Below are positions 1 to 8,745 of a stretch of DNA of 64,000 nucleotides, piece by piece. This stretch comes from Roseovarius sp. (GTDB lineage: Bacteria; Pseudomonadota; Alphaproteobacteria; Rhodobacterales; Rhodobacteraceae), in the NCBI GenBank assembly GCA_027493545.1, contig JAOSKR010000003.1, positions 1 to 64,000 on the forward strand, in the 5' to 3' direction. Under the pieces are notes generated by a model, which made no database searches, was not told where the DNA came from, and saw nothing but the letters and a program-made list of their open reading frames with translations. Numbering within the stretch: position 1 is the first letter of the stretch; every line of letters starts with the position of its first letter. A program made the translations under genes and the position numbers.

Positions 1-84
1 TCATGAGGGCAGGGTACTTCGTTCCGCTTTTGTTCTCAAGCGGGATGTGGCAGACCCGCCGCCTGCCGCACCCTTCCCGCGCCC

Positions 85-450
85 TCAGCGCGGGGTCAGC
101 CTTTCCAGTGCGGTGCCGTTTTCCCAGGTGCCGTGCAGCTCGCGCCCCATCAGCACGTAGACGACCGGAGACGAACTGCCCCAGTCGACGGTGACGACGC
201 GCCCCTCGATCTGTCCGCGCCCGCTGTACAGCTGGCCGGCAACGTTCCAATGGACCTCGACGGCGCTGTCCTGCTGGGAAATGCGCACCTCGCCCCGATA
301 GACCGAGCCGTCGGGGTTCATCCCCCGCGCATCATAGTTGCCGGCGATGAAATAGACCGGCGCCTCCTGCGCCGCAGGCATGGCGGCCGGTACGGCGAGC
401 GTGGCCATCGCGGCCAGCGCCCCGGTGACGATCAGGCGGCGGACGGGCAT
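85..450 (-). CDS. small secreted protein of unknown function
   Basis: This is a 121-residue protein that I do not recognise. The first ~27 residues look like a Sec signal peptide: MPVRR, then an Ala/Leu/Met-rich hydrophobic core and a cleavage site near AMPAAQ-A. The remaining ~95 residues alternate polar and aromatic residues, as in a small beta-rich domain, with the recurring pattern YxGxxxxxG. I chose the ATG at 450 because an upstream extension would precede the signal peptide with a charged, Arg-rich stretch. It lies 25 bp downstream of the regulator gene on the same strand. Export to the periplasm or surface is inferred from the signal peptide only. Confidence 0.6.
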   Translation of the reverse strand: MPVRRLIVTGALAAMATLAVPAAMPAAQEAPVYFIAGNYDARGMNPDGSVYRGEVRISQQDSAVEVHWNVAGQLYSGRGQIEGRVVTVDWGSSSPVVYVLMGRELHGTWENGTALERLTPR

Positions 451-475
451 GGCGCGTCTCCCTTTTCGCCCGAGC

Positions 476-1373
476 CTAGCGCGGCGCGCGTGGTCTGGCA
501 ATCGCGTCATGATCGGGTGTTCCGGCCCAGAGCGCGCGGACATGGCCGGGCAGGGCACGGGCGGTGACATGGGCCTCGCGCACCAGATGGTCGAAATGCC
601 GGCTCAGCGCCTGCACCCGCTCGGTATCGCGAAAGACCATGTAGTTCTGCCCGATATAGAGCGCCGCCAGGAGCGGGCCAAAGACCGTCAGCGGCGCCGA
701 ATAGAGCCGCCGCGCGTCGAAGAGATAGATCCGCAGCCGGGGATAGAGCTGTTCACAGACCTCGAGCAGGAACGCCACCTGTTCGGCGCGCACCGCGTAG
801 GGCAGGCCGGTATAATAGCCCTCGCCGTGCATGAAGGCGTGCAGCTCGTAGAGCGGCAGGGCGATCTCGTAATCCGATTGCGCCCGCCGCATCCACGCCA
901 GCCGGTCCTCGGACGCGCCGATCGCCTGGTCGATGCTGCGGCCCAGATGCGGGGCGTATTCCCATTCCAGCACCGCCCGGGTCTTGAACATGTCGGGCAG
1001 CCCGGCGGGGACGTGGCGGATCTTGTAGCCCGCGGCCTCGCGGTGCCAGCGGAAGATCTGCTCGTCGACCAGCGCGCGCGGCGCCTCGGTCAGCGACAGG
1101 CTGCTGGCGAGGATGTCGGCGGCGGTCTCGGGCCGGTCGGTGAGACCCGAGGAGCCAGTCGGCCGACACCCCGAGCGCGGCGGCGCATTCGCCCACCACC
1201 TGCGCGTTGGGCAGCCGCGCGCCGGTGCCCTTGATCAGTTGCGAAACGGTCGAGCGGTCGACGCCGACGGCGCGGGCCAGCGCGCTCTGGCTGGTGCCAC
1301 GGACCTGCATCGCCTCGCCAAGACGGGTGCGAAACAGGGAGGCGCGAACCCGTTTGTCTGTTTTACGTCTCAT
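476..1373 (-). CDS. XRE-family transcriptional regulator (frameshifted)
   Basis: A helix-turn-helix of the XRE/Cro type sits at roughly residues 10-70 (SQSALARAVGVDRSTVSQLI is the helix pair), followed by a ~220-residue alpha-helical effector domain of unknown ligand. The reading frame breaks near position 1143: after SADWLLG an extra base must be removed to continue into LTDRPETAADILAS and the C-terminal domain ending at 476. Restored length is about 298 residues. The single-base nature and the otherwise intact protein suggest a consensus error rather than a pseudogene. The start at 1373 is directly preceded by a palindrome, which fits autoregulation. DUF2061 is transcribed divergently. Confidence 0.75.
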
Positions 1374-1375
1374 AC

Positions 1376-1391
1376 GTTGATAAATATCAAC
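1376..1391. promoter_or_regulatory. palindrome at the XRE regulator start, candidate operator
   Basis: GTTGATA-AA-TATCAAC is a perfect inverted repeat with 7-bp arms and a 2-bp spacer. It lies two bases upstream of the regulator start codon and in the divergent gap before the DUF2061 gene. XRE regulators commonly bind such short symmetrical sites and repress their own gene. Operator function is inferred from position and symmetry; no second copy was noticed elsewhere in the window. Confidence 0.5.
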
Positions 1392-1481
1392 ATTGCAGAG
1401 GAATGTTAACCATTTTCGGAATTCCCCGGCAGCGCCGTCCGGCCTATCGGTTGGGTGATCCGAAAATCGACGAGGTAACGA

Positions 1482-1688
1482 ATGGAGACGCGAGCGCGCA
1501 CGCTTGTGAAGGCCCTGCTGTGGAACGCGATCGGCCTTGCGGTGATGAGCCTGGTTGGCCTGGCGCTGACCGGTTCGGCCGCCGTGGGCGGGGTCATGGC
1601 CGCGATCAACACCGCGATCGGGCTGATTTCCTACGTTGTCTATGAACGTGTCTGGTCGCGCATCCGCTGGGGGCGCCGCCATGTCTGA
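1482..1688 (+). CDS. DUF2061 small membrane protein
   Basis: This 68-residue protein has two hydrophobic segments (about residues 10-30 and 33-50) and the YERVW(S/N)RIRW C-terminal signature typical of DUF2061 proteins. Family function is unknown. Its stop codon overlaps the desaturase start by 8 bases, so the two are probably translated together. It is encoded divergently from the XRE regulator, with ~108 bp between the starts. Confidence 0.75.
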   Translation: METRARTLVKALLWNAIGLAVMSLVGLALTGSAAVGGVMAAINTAIGLISYVVYERVWSRIRWGRRHV

Positions 1689-2608
1689 GCGCCGCGCGCT
1701 GGCGCGCGCCGAATGGCCCACCCCTGGCGATGCTCGTGGTCTGCTACGGGCTCTGGGTGCTGGCCACGCTCTGGGCGGCGGCGCTCTGGCTGCCTTTGGG
1801 TATCGGGTTGGCGATGCTCGCGATCGCGCTGCATTCCTCGCTCACCCACGAGGTGCTGCACGGCCACCCCTTCCGCGACGCGCGGCTCAACGAGGCGCTG
1901 GTTTTCCCGGGCCTCGGGCTCTTCGTGCCCTATCGGCGCTTTCGCGACCTGCATCTGGCGCATCACGTCGATGCGGTACTGACCGACCCCTACGACGATC
2001 CGGAATCGAACTACATGGATCCGGCGGTCTGGGCCCGGTTGCCGCGCTGGGGCCGGGCGGTGCTGCGGGCAAACAACACGCTGGCGGGGCGCATGGCGCT
2101 GGGTCCGGCCATCGGTATCTGGTGCCTGTTGCGCGACGACATGCGCGCGATCCGCGCCGGCGACCGCGACGTGCGCCGCGCCTGGGCGCTGCATGTTGCC
2201 GGAACGGTGCCGGTTCTGGCCTGGGTGGTCCTGTCGCCGATGCCGCTCTGGGCCTGGTTCGTCGCGGCCTATGCGGGCATGTCGATCCTCAAGATCCGCA
2301 CCTTTCTCGAGCATCGCGCCCATGAGCGTGCCAGCGGCCGCACCGTGGTGATCGAGGATCGCGGGCCGCTGGCGCTGATCTTTCTCAACAACAACCTGCA
2401 CGTGGTCCACCACATGCACCCAAAGGCGCCGTGGTACCGGCTGCCACGCATGTTCGCGGAAAACCGCGACAGATACCTGCACCGCAACGGCGGCTACTAT
2501 TACCGTTCCTACTCGGAGGTCTTCGCCCGCCATTTCCTGCGCGCCAAGGACCCGGTGCCGCACCCGCTCAGGCAGCGCGGCGACCCGCGCCGCGATCCGG
2601 CGCGATAG
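1681..2608 (+). CDS. fatty acid desaturase family protein (frameshifted)
   Basis: This is a membrane di-iron desaturase/hydroxylase. The three histidine boxes are visible: HEVLHGH near residue 60, HLAHH near residue 95, and HVVHHMHP near residue 245, with hydrophobic segments between them. The gene starts at 1681 as MSERRALARAEWPT and breaks near 1725, where CCCACCCCTGG has one C too many; removing it restores TLAMLVVCYGLW and the rest. Restored length is about 308 residues, normal for the family. Substrate (acyl lipid or another alkyl chain) cannot be told. It is translationally coupled to the upstream DUF2061 gene. Confidence 0.85.
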
Positions 2609-2662
2609 TTCGGCGCCGAGGGTGCTGGTCAAGCCGGCCCAAGCCGGGCATAGGCATCGGCC

Positions 2663-3566
2663 ATGGAGCCTTGGGTTGCCCTTTCGATCATGGCGGCGGC
2701 GTTTCAGACGCTGCGCTTCATGCTGCAGAAATCGCTCAGCATGGGGGGCGCTGTCGGCCGGGGGCGCGACCTTTGCGCGGTTTGCCTATTCGGCACCGCT
2801 CGCCCGGGCGCTGGGGCTGGGCTATCTCGCCTGGCAGGGACAGGCGCTGGCGCCCTTCACCGTTCGGTTCTGGGCCTTCGCGCTGACCGGCGGGCTGGCC
2901 CAGATCCTCGCCACCTGGTGCGTCGTCCTGCTCTTCGCTCGGCGCAACTTCGCGGTCGGCATCACCTTCAAGAAAACCGAGGTCATCCAGACCGCGCTGG
3001 TGGGGTTCCTGGTGCTGGGCGACCGGATCAGCCTGCCGGCGCTTGCGGCCATCCTGCTGGGCCTGTGGGGGGTCCTGGTGCTGTCGGACACGCCGGGCCT
3101 TTCGGGCGGGCGCCTGCGGCGGCTGTGGAACCGCGCGGCGGGGCTGGGGCTGGCGTCGGGGGCGCTCTTCGCGGTCTCGGCGGTGGCCTACCGCGGCGCC
3201 ACGCTGGAGGTGGCGAGCGAGGACGCGTTCCTGCGCGCTGTCGTTTCGGTCTCGGCGGTCACGCTGGTGCAGACGCTGGGGCTCGGGCTGTGGCTGATGC
3301 GGACCGAGCCGGGGCAGCTGGCGCGGGTCTGGTTGGCGCGGGGGCGGGCGGTGTGGATGGGCGTGGCGAGCCTTGGCGGCTCGATCGGCTGGTTCACCGC
3401 CTTCACGCTCGAAAATGCGGCCTATGTCTTTGCCGTGGGCCAGATCGAAGTGATCTTTTCGCTCGTGGTCTCGGTACTGGTCTTTCACGAGCGGACCAGC
3501 GCGCGGGAACTGACCGGCATCGCGCTTCTGACGGCGAGCATCCTGGGGCTGGTGCTGTTGGGTTAG
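2663..3566 (+). CDS. EamA/DMT-family membrane transporter (frameshifted)
   Basis: About ten hydrophobic segments arranged as two EamA repeats indicate a drug/metabolite transporter-type permease of the inner membrane, restored length ~300 residues. The second half contains the typical ending FSLVVSVLVFHERTSARELT then a final membrane helix. A frameshift lies in the run of six G at ~2741-2747 (MGGAVG should read MGALSAGGATF). The substrate is unknown. The stop codon is immediately followed by a palindromic repeat element. Confidence 0.8.
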
Positions 3567-3567
3567 G

Positions 3568-3687
3568 GCGCGTCGCGTCTGATCGGTTGTCCAACCGCCC
3601 CGGGCGTGACCCGGGGCCTCGCCATCGCGAAAGGGGGTCCCGGCCCAAGGCCGGGACGGGTATTGGCTATGATCAGACGCGACGCGC
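3568..3687. repeat. 120-bp palindromic repeat element, copy 1
   Basis: The element is bounded by perfect 17-bp terminal inverted repeats, GCGCGTCGCGTCTGATC at 3568-3584 and its complement at 3671-3687. Inside are two further hairpins: GCCCCGGGCGTGACCCGGGGC at 3597-3617 in effect, and a GTCCCGGCC/GGCCGGGAC stem at 3637-3656. A second copy lies at 29686-29849 in the opposite orientation. Both begin within a base or two of a TAG stop codon. It contains no coding potential and resembles a REP/MITE-like non-autonomous repeat; a terminator role is possible. Confidence 0.85.
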
Positions 3688-3701
3688 TCCAGGGAGCCGC
3701 C

Positions 3702-4398
3702 TCAGTCGTTCATCTCGACGCCGTAGAGGCGCTGGTAGAGGCTGGCCTCGTCGTCGTTGCGGAAAAACGGCACCGAGGCGGGCGGCCCCGACTCGTGCAG
3801 GCGCGCGGCGATCTCGGCCAGAACCACCTCGGTGATGAACGGCAGATCGAGCGCGCGCGCCTCCGCCAGGGGCACCCATTGCAGGTGTGAAAGCTCGTCA
3901 CAGGCAGCCGAGAAATCGTCGAGGTCGCTGTCGATCCGCCCGGCATCGACCAGAAAGAAGCGCGCATCGAACCGGCGCGTCCGCCCCGGCGGGGTGACCG
4001 CGCGAAAGATGAACTGCATCCCCTCGGCCGAGGGCAGGCGCCCCCGCCGAGGCAAAGCTCTGCCAGTCGGATGGCGGCCGGCCGGGCCAGGCGCCGGGGC
4101 ACCCCTTCATCAGCCCGGTCTCCTCCCACAGTTCGCGGATCGCGGCCGCGGCCAGCGCATGGGCGATGCCGCGCGGGCTTTCCTCGGCCAGGCGGTCGCA
4201 GCAGGGTCGGGGCAGGGGAGTGGCAAGCGGCACCCGCGCGTCGGCCCGGTCCACGGCACCGCCGGGAAAGACGAACTTGCTGGGCAGGAACGCCGCCTTC
4301 GCGCCGCGCTGACCCATCAGCACCCGCGGCGTGCTTTCGCGGTCGCGCAACACCACCAGAGTGGCGGCGTCCCGGATGGCGGTCTTGTCGGTATCCAT
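3702..4398 (-). CDS. NUDIX hydrolase (frameshifted)
   Basis: The ~231-residue protein carries a NUDIX core: AAIRELWEETGL near residues 85-96 is the REUXEEXGU part of the box that binds the divalent metal, and the N-terminal VLRDRESTPRVLMGQRG strand and FVFPGGAVD loop fit NUDT19/8-oxo or CoA-pyrophosphatase-like members. The box is less complete upstream (Ala where Glu is usual). Five G (minus strand) near 4041-4046 should be four; correction joins SFASAG to RLPSAEGMQF. It follows the DUF983 gene by 28 bp on the same strand, a common pairing in this bacterial group. Substrate is not determinable. Confidence 0.8.
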
Positions 4399-4426
4399 CT
4401 GCCCTTCCTCGCCGCGGTGCGCGCGG

Positions 4427-4843
4427 CTAGTCGTCCGAGCCGAAACCATGCATCAGCCGCGCCCACTGAAATCCCACGATCGCGCCCTTCAGCCTCGGCA
4501 GAAGATAGAGCGACAGGGTGACGCAGCCAATAGCGAATATGGTGAAGAGCACCAGCGGATCGGGGCGGAACGTGGTGAAGGATATCAGCAGGAGCGGCGC
4601 CATCAGGTGCCCGACGATCAGGATCGTCAGATAGGCCGGCCCGTCATCGGCGCGGTGATGGTTCAGCACCTCGCGGCAGACGGTGCAGCGATCGCGCACC
4701 TTGAGATAGCTGCACATCAGCGGTCCGGCGCCGCAGCTGGGGCATTTGCGGCGAAAACCGCGCCTGATGGCCGGCCAGAGCGCGCGCTCTGCCGTGGCGG
4801 TCGTGGTGTCGCCGATGATGTCGTCGGGCATAATGTCTCTCAT
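4427..4843 (-). CDS. DUF983 family protein
   Basis: The 138-residue protein has a zinc-ribbon-like CPSC...CTVC pair at about residues 34-57 followed by two strongly hydrophobic segments (about 70-92 and 96-115), the arrangement of DUF983 proteins. The role of the family is unknown. The start could be the ATG at 4843 or the one at 4831; a GGAGAG sequence precedes the first closely. It heads a two-gene unit with the NUDIX hydrolase. Confidence 0.8.
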   Translation of the reverse strand: MRDIMPDDIIGDTTTATAERALWPAIRRGFRRKCPSCGAGPLMCSYLKVRDRCTVCREVLNHHRADDGPAYLTILIVGHLMAPLLLISFTTFRPDPLVLFTIFAIGCVTLSLYLLPRLKGAIVGFQWARLMHGFGSDD

Positions 4844-5081
4844 GATCTCTCCAGATAGAGTTCGGCAATGCCGGGGTCAACGCAACGGGGCGGAATGTCC
4901 TTGCGGCGCGTTGTCGCAAAAGGTGCGGGAAAAATTCAGCTTATGCCAATAAAAATTTCCGTTTCCGGCGACGGAACGCCGGCGGTGGCCCGTAGAAGGG
5001 GCGTGACCGGGGTGGGAACGGCATTGCTTGCCGACCGGATTTCACCCCGCGGACCAGAACACGAAACCAGGAGATGCAGAG

Positions 5082-5672
5082 ATGAAGAATACGGTTTTGA
5101 CGGCCGCCCTCAGTGTCGCGATCCTTGCCGGGACAGGGGCGCAGGGCCTCGCCCAGGGCATGGGTGGTGGCATGAACAGCGGTATGGGAATGAGCATGGG
5201 CATGGGCATGGGTGACGATGGCATGCGCCCCAGTTTCCAGGACCTCGATGCTGATGGTGATGGCAAGCTCACCCGCGCCGAGATGGAAAACTACCGCAAG
5301 GCCCGTTTCGCCGCCATCGACAGCGATGGCGACGGCAAGCTCAGCCGCGCCGAACTGGATGCGCACATAGCCGCGCGTCAGGCCGTGATGCGCGAGCGGA
5401 AGCTCGATCGCATGATCGGCTGGCGCGACGCCGATGGCGACGGCAGCCTGAGCCCCGAGGAGATGCGCGACGACCGCGGCTTCCGGATGTTCTCGGGCAT
5501 GGACGGCGACCGTGACGGCACCGTGTCCGCCGAGGAATTCGAGCGGATGGGCGCGCGTCATGAGCGCCGCCACGGCGGCAAGGGCGCGCAAATGGGCCGG
5601 CACGGCGGCGACCAGATGGGCCGGCACGGCGGCGATCAGAGGGCCAGCACCGCGGCGAACACCGGGGAATGA
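5082..5672 (+). CDS. secreted EF-hand calcium-binding protein
   Basis: A signal peptide (MKNTVLTAALSVAILAGTGA) is followed by a Met/Gly-rich linker and four canonical 12-residue EF-hand loops: DADGDGKLTRAE, DSDGDGKLSRAE, DADGDGSLSPEE and DGDRDGTVSAEE, each with Asp at 1, 3 and 5 and Glu at 12. The C terminus is His/Gly-rich (RHGGDQM repeats), possibly a metal-binding tail. The start has a good AGGAG sequence upstream. Just after the annotated stop, another frame continues as GMRGGMHGGGMQGGGMYGGG before a TGA at ~5735, so the GGGG at 5664-5667 may hide a lost base and a longer tail. It lies directly upstream of an ECF sigma operon. Confidence 0.85.
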   Translation: MKNTVLTAALSVAILAGTGAQGLAQGMGGGMNSGMGMSMGMGMGDDGMRPSFQDLDADGDGKLTRAEMENYRKARFAAIDSDGDGKLSRAELDAHIAARQAVMRERKLDRMIGWRDADGDGSLSPEEMRDDRGFRMFSGMDGDRDGTVSAEEFERMGARHERRHGGKGAQMGRHGGDQMGRHGGDQRASTAANTGE

Positions 5673-5827
5673 GAGGTGGCATGCACGGCGGCGGCATGCA
5701 AGGCGGCGGCATGTACGGCGGCGGCTGCGACTGAGCGCGTTCGCGCCCGAGGTTGCCAAGGGGGCGGGCGGCGGTCAGACTGACGGCTGCCCGCCCCCAC
5801 CTGCGCCCAAGGACACCTGCCCGGACG

Positions 5828-6422
5828 ATGACCATGCCGTTCGATGACGAGAGCGAGACCCCGGACGCGGCGCTGTTGACGCTTTACGCCAATGGCGATC
5901 CGTGGGCGGCGCGCGTGCTCACGGAACGGTTGGCGCCGCGGGTTCTGGCCCATGCGCAGCGGCTTCTGGGCAGTCGCGCCGAGGCCGAGGAGGTGACGCA
6001 GGACGCGATGCTGCGGCTCTGGCGTATCGCGCCGGACTGGCGGGTGGACGAGGCCGCGCCCCGGACCTGGCTTTACCGGGTGACTGCCAACCTCTGCACC
6101 GACCGGCTGCGGCGGCGGCGGTCGATCCCGCTCGACGCGGTTCCCGAACCGGCCGACGGCGCCGCCGGCCCGACCGCGCGCCTGCAGGATCGCGCCCGCG
6201 CCGAGGCATTGCAGGCGGCGCTCGGGCGGTTGCCCGAGCGGCAGCGCCAGGCGGTGGTGCTGCGCCATCTCGAGGAACTCGCCAACCCCGAAATCGCCGC
6301 GATCATGGGGGGTGAGCGTCGAGGCGGTGGAAAGCCTCGTTGCACGCGGCAAACGTGCGCTGACGGCGGATCTCTCCGTCCGGCGCCCCGAACTGGGATA
6401 TATCGACGATGCACGATCATGA
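5828..6422 (+). CDS. ECF RNA polymerase sigma factor (frameshifted)
   Basis: Region 2 (AEEVTQDAMLRLWRIAPDW, RTWLYRVTANLCTDRLRRR) and region 4 (LPERQRQAVVLRHLEELANPEIAAIMGVS) of a group-4 sigma factor are visible. The frame breaks at the six-G run at ~6306-6311; deleting one G gives GVSVEAVESLVARGKRAL and a stop at 6420-6422, ~197 residues in all. The restored gene overlaps the next start codon by 14 bases. The downstream membrane protein and metal sensor suggest that it is controlled through an envelope signal, possibly a metal; that is inference from order. Confidence 0.85.
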
Positions 6423-6777
6423 CAGATCCGATCCGCTGAAGGCGCATTTCGAGGCGCTGAAGGCGCGGGTTGCCGAACCGGATGCGGCACTGCTGGCGCG
6501 CATCCTCGCGGATGCGGAGCACGAACAGGCCGTGCGCGCGGCGCCGGCGGCGCGGCGGCCCCGATCCGGCTGGCTGGCGGCGCCGGTCCGTGCGCTGGGC
6601 GGCTGGCCGGCGATGGCGGGGCTCGCCACCGCCGCGCTGGCCGGGGTCTGGATCGGCGCCGCCCCGCCCGAGGGTCTGGCGGCGGCGGCTCAGCGGATGC
6701 TGGATGCCAATGCGGCGGTGCTCGTGATCGACGTCGATCCCGACGCCGTCTTTATCCTGGCGGAAGGGCCCTTGTGA
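6409..6777 (+). CDS. single-pass membrane protein, probable anti-sigma partner
   Basis: The 122-residue protein has a charged cytoplasmic N terminus (~60 residues, helical), one predicted membrane segment (about residues 66-84) and a short C-terminal part. It lacks a recognisable zinc-binding anti-sigma motif. Its position, overlapping the sigma factor gene and the periplasmic sensor gene, is what suggests an anti-sigma role. The first codons overlap the restored sigma stop, and its stop overlaps the next ATG. Confidence 0.6.
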   Translation: MHDHDRSDPLKAHFEALKARVAEPDAALLARILADAEHEQAVRAAPAARRPRSGWLAAPVRALGGWPAMAGLATAALAGVWIGAAPPEGLAAAAQRMLDANAAVLVIDVDPDAVFILAEGPL

Positions 6778-7289
6778 TGGCTGGCGGGGCGGAAACCGGC
6801 ACCGGCCGGGGGATGCGTATCGTGCTCGTCGTGTCGCTGGCGCTCAATCTGCTGGTGATCGGGGCGATCGGCGGGGCGATGCTCCTGGGGGGCGGGTGGC
6901 ATCACCGCGGCCCGGCGCGGATGGAAGCGATGGGCGGCCCCCTGACCCGCGCGCTGGCTCCCGAGGACCGCCGCGCGCTGGCGCGTGAAATGCACGCCGC
7001 CCATCTCGGCCGCGACCGGTCGCGCGACCGGCTGCACGACGACTTCGCCGGCCTCGTCGCCGACCTGCGCGCGACGCCGTTCGACCCGCAGGCGGTTGCG
7101 GCGCGGCTCGAACGTATCCAGAGCCGTTTTCGGGAACGGATCGGTCTGAGCCGGGCGCTCCTGGTGGCGCGGCTGGAGGAGATGGACGATGCCGCGCGCG
7201 CCGCCTATGCCGACCGGCTCGAGGCCGAATTGCGCGGCCATCACCGGGGCGGCTCCGGGGTCAGGCGGCCGGACGACAGCAAAAGGTGA
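6777..7289 (+). CDS. periplasmic heavy-metal sensor family protein (CnrX/CpxP-like)
   Basis: An N-terminal membrane anchor (about residues 12-35) is followed by a His/Met-bearing segment (GGGWHHRGP) and a long helical periplasmic region with LxxxL and REMHAAHLGRDR-type helices, as in CnrX/CpxP/Spy-like metal-sensing proteins. The ATG at 6777 overlaps the previous stop; a GTG three bases earlier is possible. The 3' end runs 29 bp into the convergently transcribed cyclase gene. It probably senses metal or envelope stress for the ECF sigma factor encoded upstream. Confidence 0.75.
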   Translation: MAGGAETGTGRGMRIVLVVSLALNLLVIGAIGGAMLLGGGWHHRGPARMEAMGGPLTRALAPEDRRALAREMHAAHLGRDRSRDRLHDDFAGLVADLRATPFDPQAVAARLERIQSRFRERIGLSRALLVARLEEMDDAARAAYADRLEAELRGHHRGGSGVRRPDDSKR

Positions 7290-8658
7290 CGGTGTCGCGC
7301 CCCCCTGATTTCGAGGCGTAGAGCGCGCGATCGGCCTCGGCCAGAAGTGCCTCGGCCTGTGCCGCGCCGGCGCCGGGATCGGGCCGGGCAAGCGTCACGC
7401 CGATGCTGACCGTGACCGCCACCGGATCGGCGCCGCCGGCCAGCGCGACCGGGGCCTCGCGGACGCGGCGGCAGATCCGCCCGGCCAGTGCGCGCGCCGC
7501 GTCGGGGGTGGTGTCGGGGACGACGATCACGAACTCCTCGCCTCCCAGCCGGGCGATCATCGCACCACTGGGCAAGTCCGCCCGCATCCGTGCCGAGACC
7601 TGCGCCAGAACGCGGTCGCCGGCGGCGTGGCCGAAGCCGTCATTGACCGCCTTGAAATGGTCGAGATCCGCCACCATCACCGCGCAAAGGCCGCCGCTCC
7701 GGTCCGGCTGCGCCAGAACGCGCCTGAGAAAGCTGAGCCCGTAGCGGCGGTTGTAAAGCCCCGTCAGCGGGTCGATGACGGCGGCCTGCAGCCCGCTTTC
7801 CAGCCGTCCGCGCAGCGCGTCGGCCCGGGTCTTGCGCTCGACCTGGGCCACGAGCCGCAGCGCCAGTTCGCGGTCGTCGACGGGCAAGTGCAGCACCTCG
7901 CTGGCGCCCATGTCCAGCAACTGCACGGCGAGATCGGCGGCCGCCGGTTCGAGCAGCGTCACAATCCGGGCATGACGGGTCGAGGGAGCGGCCTGCAACT
8001 CGGCCAGAAGGCCGGGCGCGGTGGCGCGGTTCGTCTCGCCCACCTCCAGCAGGACGGCATCGGCACCGAGGCGCAGCGCCGCCATCGCCCCCGGTCCGTC
8101 CTCGGCAAAGCTGCTGGTGATGTCCGGCATCATCGGTGCCGGGCGCTGGCGCAGGGCGTGCGCGCGCGCCGCGGATGCGGCGAGGACCGCCAGTTGTGCC
8201 GGGCGGCGGAACGCGGTCGGGTCCTCGGCGAAACCCAGCGCGTCGGCGGTGGCCGCCGGCAGGCCCAGATCGGCGTCAAGATGGCGCTGCCGCAGGAGCG
8301 CGCGCAGCCGGGCCAGCAGAAAGCGGGGCTCGACCGGCTTGGAGATGACGTCGCTGGCGCCTCCTGCCAGCGCGGCGATGCGCTGCCCGGTGGCGTCGCG
8401 CGGTGCGAGCACCACCACCAGCGGTGGCATGTGCGCGGGGCAGATGGCGTCGGCCAACGCCACCACCAGCGCGCCGACCTCCATGTCCGGCAATTCGCCG
8501 CCGAGCAGAAGCAGGTCGGGCCGCGCGCCCCGCGCCATGGCGACGGCTTCGGCCCCGGTGCCGGCCTGCACCACCTCGTAGAACGCCGCGCCAAGCCGTG
8601 CCTTCAGCACGATCCGGTTGGTCGCGAGCGCATCGGCGATGAGAATCTTTCCGGTCAT
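7261..8658 (-). CDS. PleD-like diguanylate cyclase with degenerate receiver domains
   Basis: The 465-residue protein has two receiver-like domains (about 1-125 and 150-290) and a C-terminal GGDEF domain (about 300-460) with an intact GGEEF active site and the usual DLDHFKAVND and YNRRYG features, so c-di-GMP synthesis is expected. The first receiver reads ADALATN where PleD has two acidic residues, and LLLLGGELPDM where the phosphoacceptor Asp should be; the second receiver also lacks a clear Asp. The RxxD inhibitory site before GGEEF is replaced by PSGA. Control by phosphorylation and product inhibition therefore look lost. It is convergent with the metal-sensor gene and divergent from DUF3572. 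Confidence 0.85.
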   Translation of the reverse strand: MTGKILIADALATNRIVLKARLGAAFYEVVQAGTGAEAVAMARGARPDLLLLGGELPDMEVGALVVALADAICPAHMPPLVVVLAPRDATGQRIAALAGGASDVISKPVEPRFLLARLRALLRQRHLDADLGLPAATADALGFAEDPTAFRRPAQLAVLAASAARAHALRQRPAPMMPDITSSFAEDGPGAMAALRLGADAVLLEVGETNRATAPGLLAELQAAPSTRHARIVTLLEPAAADLAVQLLDMGASEVLHLPVDDRELALRLVAQVERKTRADALRGRLESGLQAAVIDPLTGLYNRRYGLSFLRRVLAQPDRSGGLCAVMVADLDHFKAVNDGFGHAAGDRVLAQVSARMRADLPSGAMIARLGGEEFVIVVPDTTPDAARALAGRICRRVREAPVALAGGADPVAVTVSIGVTLARPDPGAGAAQAEALLAEADRALYASKSGGRDTVTFCCRPAA

Positions 8659-8745
8659 CGGGGGGCGATCCTTCGGACTTGCTCTTGTCGGTACATCGAC
8701 TATCCCTGTCAGAAGTTAAGAAAACCTTTCCGGGAATTAACTCCG

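Noticed and set aside
3702..4398. Reading the frameshifted NUDIX gene and the similar cases as pseudogenes
   Set aside because: Each has one or two single-base breaks, mostly in homopolymers or CCWGG sites, with full conservation on both sides; many unrelated core genes show the same, which points to consensus error.
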